Below are positions 1 to 6,119 of a stretch of DNA of 6,556 nucleotides, one piece after another. This DNA comes from Thermodesulfobacteriota bacterium. Its GTDB lineage: Bacteria; Desulfobacterota; DSM-4660; Desulfatiglandales; HGW-15. The notes under the pieces were generated by a model that did no database searches, had not been told where the DNA came from, and was given only the letters and a program-made list of their open reading frames with translations. The DNA lies in the NCBI GenBank assembly GCA_025454125.1, contig JALOPA010000237.1, forward strand, positions 1 to 6,556, read 5' to 3'. How positions within the stretch are numbered: position 1 is the stretch's first letter; each line of letters opens with the position of its first letter. The position numbers were made by a program, and so were the translations under genes.

Positions 1-836
1 CCAGGACCCCCTACCTAGACTTGATCCACCCGCAGGACCGCTCCTTCCTCTCGGACCTTCGCTTGAAACAAGGGGATCGCGAAGAGCGGACCACCACCTA
101 CTCGATCCGGGTGATCAACCGCGCCGGGGAGGAGATCTGGGCTCAGATCAGCTCCGTTCCCATTGTTTGGGAAGATCGTCCGGCCACACTCAACTTTGTC
201 AGGGACATCACGATTCAGAAGAAGGCCGAGGAAGAACTCAGGCACAGTCTCGACAAGCTTCGCAAAATCACAGGGGCCACGATTCAGGCCATGGCCCAAA
301 CGGTTGAAGTGAGGGATCCTTACACGGCCGGTCACCAAAAGAGGGTGGCGGACCTCGCCAGAGCGATTGCAACGCGCATGGGGCTCGGCGCCGACCGCGT
401 GGACGGAATCCGAATGGCAGGAGTCATCCACGATATCGGCAAGATCTCCGTGCCTGCCGAGATCCTCAGCAAACCCGGCCTGCTCACGCCCCTGGAATTC
501 AGCCTCATCAAAACCCATTCCCAGATCGGCTATGACATCCTCAAGGACATCGAGTTCCCCTGGGACATTGCAACGATGGTGCTGCAGCATCACGAAAGGC
601 TCGACGGGTCCGGCTATCCCCAAGGCGTCACCGGAGAGCGCATCCTGCTGGAAGCGAGAATTCTGACCGTGGCCGACGTGGTTGAAGCCATGGCCTCGCA
701 CCGGCCCTACCGGCCCTCCCTAGGCATGGAAAAAGCGCTCGATGAAATAAAGGACAAGAAAGGCCGCTTTTACGATCCTGATGTGGTCGACGCCTGCTTG
801 GGGCTCTTCACTGAAAACAAGTTCGCCTTCAAGTAA
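1..836 (+). CDS. PAS-HD-GYP cyclic-di-GMP phosphodiesterase, 5' end outside window
   Basis: This is the C-terminal part of a signalling protein expected to hydrolyse cyclic-di-GMP in the cytoplasm. The frame is open to the left edge (first full codon at 3) and already reads PYLDLIHPQDR there, the middle of a PAS fold, so the gene starts upstream and the TTG at 21 is not its start. Counting that TTG as residue 1, the rest of the PAS/PAC domain runs to about residue 63 (ending NFVRDIT), followed by a short charged helical linker (65-85). The HD-GYP domain (about 86-265) is complete in its motifs: DPYTAGHQKRV with H105, HDIGK at 137-141, KTH at 164-166, HH at 190-191, GSGYP at 196-200, ADVVEAM from 218 and HRPYR at 227-231. 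All these metal-binding and signature residues are intact, so an active enzyme is likely. The PAS domain probably senses the input, but its ligand and any domains further upstream cannot be seen. The family call is firm; the biological target is unknown. Confidence 0.93.
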   Translation, partial: RTPYLDLIHPQDRSFLSDLRLKQGDREERTTTYSIRVINRAGEEIWAQISSVPIVWEDRPATLNFVRDITIQKKAEEELRHSLDKLRKITGATIQAMAQTVEVRDPYTAGHQKRVADLARAIATRMGLGADRVDGIRMAGVIHDIGKISVPAEILSKPGLLTPLEFSLIKTHSQIGYDILKDIEFPWDIATMVLQHHERLDGSGYPQGVTGERILLEARILTVADVVEAMASHRPYRPSLGMEKALDEIKDKKGRFYDPDVVDACLGLFTENKFAFK

Positions 837-838
837 AA

Positions 839-952
839 ACAGGCACAAAGGGACAAAGATGCAAAGGGTAAAGAAAAGAAGAGGTCGTCTGCTTTGTCCC
901 TCTGTGCCTATGTGCCTGTGTCCCTTGTTTTGCTTTGTCCCTTTGTGCCTGT
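839..952. repeat. Inverted repeat with a third near-copy of one arm
   Basis: Positions 839-858 and 933-952 form a perfect 20-nt inverted repeat; the right arm contains CTTTGTCCCTTTGTGCCT. A second copy of the right arm lies at 892-909 and differs at one base (C at 902). The left arm could therefore pair with either copy, giving a 33-nt loop or a 74-nt loop. Further degenerate pieces of the same word fill the space between (around 861-873 and 911-925). No T-run follows, so this is not a classical terminator for the gene ending at 836. It may be a dispersed intergenic repeat; whether it recurs elsewhere in the genome cannot be judged from this window. Confidence 0.8.
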
Positions 953-1002
953 GCGCCTATCGAAACCCAGGTGGATTCTTGTTCCACTATTAAAGCGCTC
1001 CA

Positions 1003-1011
1003 TGTTATACT
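1003..1011 (+). promoter_or_regulatory. Extended -10 promoter element for the YbaK-type gene
   Basis: The sequence TGTTATACT matches an extended -10 box: TG, one base, then TATACT, which differs from the sigma-70 consensus at one position. No good -35 hexamer lies 16-18 bp upstream, as is common for extended -10 promoters. Transcription would start about 7 bp downstream, at roughly 1017-1019. That is essentially on the ATG at 1019, so the message would have little or no leader. No purine-rich ribosome-binding site precedes the ATG, which agrees with this reading. Confidence 0.5.
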
Positions 1012-1018
1012 CGCCGGT

Positions 1019-1501
1019 ATGTCTGAATCCCTCCTCAGTGACAGTGCGCAGAAGGTCCAGCAGGCCCTGAACCAGCATGGCGTTGCCTGTACGGTGGTTG
1101 AGCTGCCGGGCTCGACAAGAACCGCGGTGGAAGCGGCTCAGGCAGTGGGCTGCCGCGTGGAGCAGATCGCAAAGTCCCTGGTCTTCCAGGGCAAGACAAC
1201 GAAAAGACCCGTTCTTGTCGTCGCAAGCGGTGCCAACCGTGTGAACGAGAAGAAACTTCGAGACCTTCTCTCCGAACCAGTGAGGAAAGCGGATGCGGAC
1301 TTTGTCCGGGAGCAAACCGGATTCGCCATCGGCGGCGTGCCGCCTGCCGGCCTCTCCAAAGCCATGGACGTCTTCATCGACGAAGACCTTTTCCAATATG
1401 AGGAAATCTGGGCTGCGGCAGGAACGCCCCATGCGGTCTTCAAGCTCACCGCCCCTGACCTCGTCAAAATCACACGAGGGAAAGTGGTGAACCTCACTTA
1501 A
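1019..1501 (+). CDS. YbaK/ProX-type aminoacyl-tRNA deacylase-like protein
   Basis: This is a 160-aa cytoplasmic protein that is a single YbaK/prolyl-tRNA-synthetase-associated domain, the usual length for free-standing members. The family hydrolyses mischarged tRNA in trans, for example Cys-tRNA(Pro) or Ala-tRNA(Pro); the substrate here cannot be read from sequence. Visible signatures are IAKSLVF at 50-56, with K52 at the position of the conserved lysine, LVVASGANRVNEKKL at 66-80, TGFAIGGVPPAG at 100-111 and AAGTPHAVFKLT at 133-144. The ATG at 1019 was chosen because the protein then begins just before the first helix of the domain. An in-frame start at 935 would add 28 residues encoded by the repeat upstream and looks spurious. 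There is no Shine-Dalgarno sequence, but a good extended -10 box lies at 1003-1011, so translation may be leaderless. The gene appears to be its own unit, 182 bp after the HD-GYP gene and convergent with the helicase gene. Confidence 0.9.
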   Translation: MSESLLSDSAQKVQQALNQHGVACTVVELPGSTRTAVEAAQAVGCRVEQIAKSLVFQGKTTKRPVLVVASGANRVNEKKLRDLLSEPVRKADADFVREQTGFAIGGVPPAGLSKAMDVFIDEDLFQYEEIWAAAGTPHAVFKLTAPDLVKITRGKVVNLT

Positions 1502-1540
1502 TGCACAGGATGTTGTGCACCTCGGCACAGTTTTCTGTGC
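1502..1540. other. Two small hairpins directly after the YbaK-type gene
   Basis: TGCACA (1502-1507) pairs with TGTGCA (1514-1519) over a 6-nt loop. GCACAG (1525-1530) pairs with CTGTGC (1535-1540) over a TTTT loop. Both are built from the same GCACA word, and TGTGCAC also occurs as a direct repeat at 1514-1520 and 1536-1542. The first hairpin begins one base past the stop codon. No T-tract follows, so an intrinsic terminator is not supported. They may protect the 3' end of the transcript or bind a protein as a palindromic operator; they may also be chance. Confidence 0.45.
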
Positions 1541-1542
1541 AC

Positions 1543-1776
1543 TTCCCCAATGCAGGCCCTTGGCCGCAACCAAAATCTGGGCTGCTGTTCGAGGCTTGAG
1601 GATCGCTTCACTTGAGGTTCACCCGCCTTCGGCGGCGCCACAGGCGACCAGGGTTTGAGGCAAAACCGTTCTTGCCTCCAACCTCTGACCTCCAACCTCC
1701 AACTTCTCCGCAAGTCGCAGTCGCAGCGAAATTACGCTCTAAGACTCTAATCCGTTTTGTCCAGAGACCCTGGTTT
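1543..1776. other. Convergent intergenic region without a recognisable gene
   Basis: This gap lies between the 3' ends of two convergent genes. Besides the heptamer array described separately it holds a GC-rich hairpin (CCGCC at 1623-1627, GGCGG at 1631-1635, 3-nt loop), a direct repeat CTTGAGG at 1595-1601 and 1611-1617, and GAGGCAA/TTGCCTC at 1657-1663 and 1672-1678, able to pair over an 8-nt loop. Near the helicase stop, CCAG (1761-1764) and CTGG (1770-1773) could form a weak 4-bp stem. I see no convincing terminator for either gene, no tRNA and no protein homology. Confidence 0.6.
1675..1702. repeat. Four-unit heptamer tandem array (CCTCCAA type)
   Basis: Four heptamers follow without gaps: CCTCCAA (1675-1681), CCTCTGA (1682-1688), CCTCCAA (1689-1695) and CCTCCAA (1696-1702). 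A decayed fifth unit may follow at 1703-1709. The first unit overlaps the right arm of a small hairpin (1657-1663 with 1672-1678). The 7-bp period puts successive units in different reading frames, and nothing suggests the array is translated. A short array of this kind could arise by slipped-strand replication and may vary in copy number between strains. Confidence 0.75.
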
Positions 1777-4464
1777 CTACTCGATGTATACCGGCTCCCG
1801 GAGAATCAAATCTATGGCGCCTGACGCTACAGACGACAGGCCAGGATGGGTCTCCGCGAGATTGGTCACCTGCCGCAAATGATCTGCGGTTCTCGCGATG
1901 AGCGATGTCAGATCACCCTCATCCACCGGAATCACGTTCAGGAGGCTCCTCCAGGGAATACCCGATGCCCAGAGAAAAAGCGCGACGCTGGGCCAGAACA
2001 AAATCCGGGGGCTGTTGAAGCCTCTGCTGACCTGAAGATGCCGGAGGTCTTCGATCAGATCCAGGGTTTTACGGAAGGAGGCTTCCAGTCCGCTGAGAAC
2101 GACGGGGCTTTCAATTTTGAAGTCCATATCGATTTCCCTGTCCCACACAAAAGGAGCCAGGCACCCGGCCACGATCTCAGGTGAAACATCTGAAAAAGCG
2201 CCTTTCCGTATGGCTTCCGCAATCAGGAGCGGATGGTCCAACCTCAGCTTGGAGGCCCACAGACCATCCACAGTCAAGCGGTCCTGTTCGTCCACAAACC
2301 CTGTCTCCTTCAGAAACCGAACGTGTCGCTTGAAACTGAGCCAGAGCCCTTCTCCTGCCCCTCCCATTTCATGGATCAGGGTCTGAAACTCCTTCAGGAG
2401 CGTTCGCAGTTCCCCTCTCGGGTTGCCGTGACAAAGACGCCGGTGAACACAGGCGTCACAGGGGAGGGCCTGGCCCTCTTTCCTCTGCTCCGCCTCTCCT
2501 GTTTCCGGTTCGCGGATTCGAAGCTCCTTCAACTCCTCCAGGGGAATGGAGGCAACCAGAGTCTGGACTCTCTCTGGTGTATCCGTTTCGTGCAAATCTA
2601 CCTTGAAATCGAGGAGGCTTCGAATGTGACGGCTGTCGACTCTTTTCAACCGCCACGCTCCTTTCCTCAAACGGAGCGCTCTTCTGAGATTGTGGGCCGC
2701 GCAGACCGTTCTTCCTTCTTCGCTGTAGGCCTCAAAGACCAGGTAGATCTGCCGGTTCTTGTGGACGAACAGGGTCCCCGGCGCGAGGTGTTCTTCCAAA
2801 GCTCTCCTTCGCTTTTTCGCCCAGAATACCCTTGCCTCCCGTTTGGCCTCCCTTCTCTGCCGAGACCTTTTGAAGATGTGGTCGAGAATCTCAACGGGGT
2901 CGCTCGTATCGCATTGCCCATCAGGCAAAAGCCTCTTCAGTTCTGCTTCGAGACGGCTCCATCGAACCTGAAACGACGACCCTCGCCGGACCGCCTGGTA
3001 AGAAGCGAAGGATCGATTCAGAAGATCTTTGACTTCAGCCGGCGTGTGCGAAAGCAGAAGATTGAGGCTCATGGAGAAATTGATGTGGATGCGGCTCATC
3101 AGCGGTTCAGGGGGAGAATCCTTCAACTCGGCAATGAGCTGAGGATTCTGGTGCGGGCCCGGGACGACCAGGGCAAAACCGATGTTGTCTTTCCCCCTTC
3201 GCCCTGCCCTGCCGGTCATCTGATGAAGCTCGGTGGCTGTAAGGTTCGAGAACTCCCTGCCGTCAAACCGGTCGCTCTGCACGAGCACGACGGTCCGGGC
3301 AGGGAAATTCACGCCGGCAGCCACGGTGGACGTTGAAAAAATGGCCTCCAGATACCCCCGGACCATCATTTTCTCGATCAGAACTTTCCAGTAAGGAAGC
3401 TGACCTGCGTGGTGCGAGGCCACCGCCGCATCCAGGAGAGCGTTTTTCTGCCGGTGGCCTTCCAGGTGAGGGTACTGTCTCAGGAATTCCCGGACCTCGC
3501 TCCCGAAGCGATCCCTCATGTCTCCCGGCCTCTCCACCCGGTTGCACGTGAGAAGAGCCCGGTCACAATCCATTCGGGACTTGAGAAAAAAGATGGCCGG
3601 CAGCAGGTCCACCACTCGGAGACAGGCGATGATCTCGCCGAAATCGAGCCGCTTGAAGCCGCTTTGCTCCTTTTCCGAGAGAAGGAATTTCCTCACCTTG
3701 GGGTTTATCCCCCTCCGTCCGGCCAAAGGCGATATCAGGCCGTCAGGGAAGAAAAAAAGCATCTCCAGAGGGACCGGCCGCTCTCCCGAACGCACCACGC
3801 AGGTCTCGGTCCTGCGGTTTTCCCTGAGCCAGGCGGCGATTTCCTCGGCGTTCGAGAGGGTAGCGGACAGCAGAAGAAGTCTCACCCTGGAGGGAAGATA
3901 GATGAGCACCTCTTCCCACACCACGCCCCTTTCCGGGTCGCTCAAGTAATGGGCCTCATCCAGGATGACCAGGTCGGTCTCGATGCTCCGACCTTCGTGC
4001 ATTGCGTCGTAGAGCTGGTTGCGAAGGATCTCGGTGGTTCCCACAACCACCGGGGCATTGGCGTTTTCCTTTCGGTCTCCCGTGAGGATGCCGCACACAC
4101 CGGTTCCGAAGGTTTCACACAGCTCCTGATAGATGGAGTTGGAAAGGGCTTTGAGCGGGGAGGCATACCATGATTTGAGCCCTCTCGAAAGATTCCTCGC
4201 TATGGCCTGCGTCGCGATCCAGGTCTTCCCGGACCCGGTGGGCGCGCTGACCAGCACATCGCCCTCATCGATCCTCTCAAGGGCTTCAAGCTGAAAGGGG
4301 TCCGGACGGAAAGGGGTGGGCTCCGGGACGCCGATCTTGTCGAAGGTGCGCCTCAGTTGAGGATCGATTCTCGGGTTTTCGCAAAAGCTCCTTCGGAAGG
4401 TCGACCGTCTTCTTCTATGCCTGCTTGCCCGGAACGGGCGATGATGGATATTTCCTGTGGTCAT
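1777..4464 (-). CDS. Ski2-like DEAD/DEAH-box helicase with DSHCT domain
   Basis: This 895-aa superfamily 2 helicase is related to Ski2/Mtr4 and bacterial HelY-type proteins, ATP-driven enzymes usually linked to RNA unwinding; its substrate here is unknown. In order: a basic N-terminus (about 8-25), a FRPDPFQLEAL element before motif I (52-62), Walker A APTGSGKT (74-81), DEAH (169-172), SAT (200-202), motif V STVAAGVNFPAR (379-390) and motif VI HQMTGRAGRRG (414-424). A middle region follows, with a basic segment near 533-557 and a cysteine cluster C669-x2-C672-x5-C678. A DSHCT-like C-terminal domain fills about 710-890 (HVRFLKETGFVDEQDRLTV, then LAPFVWDRE). All ATPase motifs are intact. The frame stays open upstream to 4743, but that stretch lies inside the acyl-CoA dehydrogenase gene in another frame and has no domain character. 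I therefore start at the ATG at 4464, 23 bp past that gene's stop. No strong Shine-Dalgarno precedes it; a TTG two codons earlier is an alternative. Translation may be coupled to the upstream gene. Confidence 0.9.
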   Translation of the reverse strand: MTTGNIHHRPFRASRHRRRRSTFRRSFCENPRIDPQLRRTFDKIGVPEPTPFRPDPFQLEALERIDEGDVLVSAPTGSGKTWIATQAIARNLSRGLKSWYASPLKALSNSIYQELCETFGTGVCGILTGDRKENANAPVVVGTTEILRNQLYDAMHEGRSIETDLVILDEAHYLSDPERGVVWEEVLIYLPSRVRLLLLSATLSNAEEIAAWLRENRRTETCVVRSGERPVPLEMLFFFPDGLISPLAGRRGINPKVRKFLLSEKEQSGFKRLDFGEIIACLRVVDLLPAIFFLKSRMDCDRALLTCNRVERPGDMRDRFGSEVREFLRQYPHLEGHRQKNALLDAAVASHHAGQLPYWKVLIEKMMVRGYLEAIFSTSTVAAGVNFPARTVVLVQSDRFDGREFSNLTATELHQMTGRAGRRGKDNIGFALVVPGPHQNPQLIAELKDSPPEPLMSRIHINFSMSLNLLLSHTPAEVKDLLNRSFASYQAVRRGSSFQVRWSRLEAELKRLLPDGQCDTSDPVEILDHIFKRSRQRREAKREARVFWAKKRRRALEEHLAPGTLFVHKNRQIYLVFEAYSEEGRTVCAAHNLRRALRLRKGAWRLKRVDSRHIRSLLDFKVDLHETDTPERVQTLVASIPLEELKELRIREPETGEAEQRKEGQALPCDACVHRRLCHGNPRGELRTLLKEFQTLIHEMGGAGEGLWLSFKRHVRFLKETGFVDEQDRLTVDGLWASKLRLDHPLLIAEAIRKGAFSDVSPEIVAGCLAPFVWDREIDMDFKIESPVVLSGLEASFRKTLDLIEDLRHLQVSRGFNSPRILFWPSVALFLWASGIPWRSLLNVIPVDEGDLTSLIARTADHLRQVTNLAETHPGLSSVASGAIDLILREPVYIE

Positions 4465-4487
4465 TCCCAATGGATTCAAAGAGACTG

Positions 4488-6098
4488 CTACCGCACAATC
4501 TCCGCCGCAACCAGATCCATGTCCGCCATGCAGTGAGCCGAGATCGCGCCGAGATCGAGTTCCTTGAGTTTGGGCACCACGTCCGTCATGATCTCCTCGC
4601 AACCCTGAGCGATCTTGGTGCCGTTCACGTAGACTTTTGTCGCCACCTCCAGGGCAAAAAGGCGGGCAACGGCTTTCATGAACTCCGGTGATCGGCTCTG
4701 CGCGGCCGCGGCTTTGCGGCAAAGCGCCTCTCCCACTTCGCACCAGGTCATCATGTCGGCCAGGAGGAACATGACATACTGCGATCGCGTGAGCTTGTGC
4801 TTGCGGGTGTTCAGAACCGCGTCGTTCAGCAAGCGGATGGAACGGGCAACCGCGTGCGCCCCGCAGTCCGGAGAAAGCGTCTCGAGCCCTTGGGCCATGT
4901 CCAGGTAAAAGCGGCCCTTGGAACGCACGGTTTCCCGCAGCCGGAAGGTGGAGATGATGCTTCGCTGGATTTCACTTGTGCCTTCGAAGATGGTGGTGAT
5001 CTTGATGTCTCTCTTTATCTTCTCCACCTCGAACTCGCGCACATATCCATACCCTCCCAGGGCCTGAATGGCATCGTTCGCCGCAGCGTCGCCCACCTCC
5101 GTAGCAAAGTATTTGGAAACGGACCCTTCCACCTGAAGGTCCTGCTCCCCTGAATCGAGCCTTATCGCGGTCTTCTCGATATAGGCTCTTGCCGCCTCCA
5201 GCCGGACCGCGTGGGGAACGAGCAGCTGGTGGGTGTATCCCTGTTTTTCCACCAGGAGCCCCCCGAATTGAATCCGCTCCTTTCCGTAGGCGATCGCCTT
5301 TTCAAGCGCGGCCACCCCGCCTCCAAGCCCGAAGGTAGCCACCATGAGCCTGGTGTAACCAAAGACCTGGTTCGCCTGCTTGAGTCCTTGCCCCTCGACT
5401 CCTCCGATCAGATTCTCGACAGGCACGAACAGGTCTTCCAGGCTGAGCGGACAGGTGTCCGAGGCCCTGATGCCGTGCTTGTCTTCGTGTTTGCCCGGAA
5501 AAAGACCGGGGTTCCCGGCTTCAAAAACAAAGAAGGAGGGCCCGCCGGGCGTGTCCGCCAGGAGCGTGTAGACCGAGGCCACTCCGCCGTTGGTGATGAA
5601 CTGCTTTTGGCCGTTGATCCTGTAGCCGATGAGGTTCCCCTTCTCATCCAAAACCCGTTCCGCCTTGGTTTTCAGGGACTGGACATTGGAGCCTGCCTCG
5701 GGCTCCGTCACGCCATAGGCCACGATCAATCCCTCGTCGGCGATCTTTCGGACCCACTTTTCCTTCTGGGCGGGCGTGGCTCCGACCATGATGGGATCCA
5801 TGCCAAGACAAATGGCCAGAAACGACGTGGCCACCGCCAGGTCCATTTTGGCCATCCTCTCTGAAATCACCGCAATCTCACGGGCGCCCGCGCCCAGTCC
5901 GCCGTACTCTGCGGGGATGAAGATGAGATGAAGCGCCACCTCCGGGCCCAGCATGAACCGGATGAGTTCGGACGGGAACACACCGGCCTTGTCCATCTCC
6001 AGCTTGACTTCAAGGGTAAGCCTTTCCTTCTGCAGCTTGTTGAGGGTGTCCAGCACCATATTGAACATTTCCGGATCCATGTGAGACGATCCCGACAT
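4488..6098 (-). CDS. Acyl-CoA dehydrogenase with C-terminal extension
   Basis: This 536-aa FAD-dependent enzyme is expected to oxidise an acyl-CoA to its trans-2-enoyl-CoA, passing electrons to electron-transfer flavoprotein. The N-terminal helical domain covers about 1-125. The middle beta domain carries YGVTEPEAGSN (128-138) and INGQKQFITNGG (161-172), both FAD/substrate signatures. The C-terminal helical core has GKERIQFG (272-279), then QALGGYGYVREF (345-356) and IFEGTSEIQR (370-379). E372 lies where the medium-chain enzyme has its catalytic glutamate, so activity is likely. About 145 further residues (390-536) follow the usual end of the roughly 380-aa family. They are predicted helical and resemble in layout the extra C-terminal domain of VLCAD/ACAD9-type enzymes, so a longer-chain substrate is possible but not shown. 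The ATG at 6098 is fixed by an AGGAGG Shine-Dalgarno 7 nt upstream. The gene begins 21 bp after mlaA and ends 23 bp before the helicase. Confidence 0.95.
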   Translation of the reverse strand: MSGSSHMDPEMFNMVLDTLNKLQKERLTLEVKLEMDKAGVFPSELIRFMLGPEVALHLIFIPAEYGGLGAGAREIAVISERMAKMDLAVATSFLAICLGMDPIMVGATPAQKEKWVRKIADEGLIVAYGVTEPEAGSNVQSLKTKAERVLDEKGNLIGYRINGQKQFITNGGVASVYTLLADTPGGPSFFVFEAGNPGLFPGKHEDKHGIRASDTCPLSLEDLFVPVENLIGGVEGQGLKQANQVFGYTRLMVATFGLGGGVAALEKAIAYGKERIQFGGLLVEKQGYTHQLLVPHAVRLEAARAYIEKTAIRLDSGEQDLQVEGSVSKYFATEVGDAAANDAIQALGGYGYVREFEVEKIKRDIKITTIFEGTSEIQRSIISTFRLRETVRSKGRFYLDMAQGLETLSPDCGAHAVARSIRLLNDAVLNTRKHKLTRSQYVMFLLADMMTWCEVGEALCRKAAAAQSRSPEFMKAVARLFALEVATKVYVNGTKIAQGCEEIMTDVVPKLKELDLGAISAHCMADMDLVAAEIVR

Positions 6099-6105
6099 TT
6101 TGCGT

Positions 6106-6111
6106 CCTCCT
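6106..6111 (-). promoter_or_regulatory. Strong Shine-Dalgarno for the acyl-CoA dehydrogenase
   Basis: On the minus strand AGGAGG lies 7 nt before the ATG at 6098, within the 21-bp gap after mlaA. It selects that ATG over the in-frame ATG six codons later. It is much stronger than anything in front of the helicase start, which suggests the dehydrogenase is translated independently and at a higher rate. Confidence 0.85.
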
Positions 6112-6119
6112 GCTTTCTT

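Noticed and set aside
15..701. Open frame on the minus strand opposite the HD-GYP gene
   Set aside because: The plus strand encodes the complete set of HD-GYP motifs; the opposite frame has no domain signature.
839..952. CRISPR array or insertion-sequence ends
   Set aside because: The copies are too few, unevenly spaced and in mixed orientation for CRISPR, and there is no transposase or target duplication.
935..1018. Earlier in-frame start for the YbaK-type gene
   Set aside because: The added residues are encoded by the intergenic repeat and the promoter region, and the extended -10 box would lie inside the coding region.
1761..1776. Intrinsic terminator for the helicase gene
   Set aside because: Only a 4-bp stem (CCAG/CTGG) is available and no T-tract follows on the minus strand.
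2233..3336. Long open frame (367 codons) on the plus strand inside the helicase gene
   Set aside because: It is antisense to clearly conserved helicase motifs, shows no recognisable domain or ribosome-binding site, and is of a kind expected opposite a GC-rich gene.
4465..4743. In-frame N-terminal extension of the helicase up to 4743
   Set aside because: It lies wholly or almost wholly within the acyl-CoA dehydrogenase gene in another frame, is Gly/Arg/His-rich without domain character, and the helicase family needs no such segment.
5211..5864. Open frame on the plus strand opposite the acyl-CoA dehydrogenase
   Set aside because: The minus strand here encodes intact FAD-binding motifs; the plus-strand product has no recognisable features.
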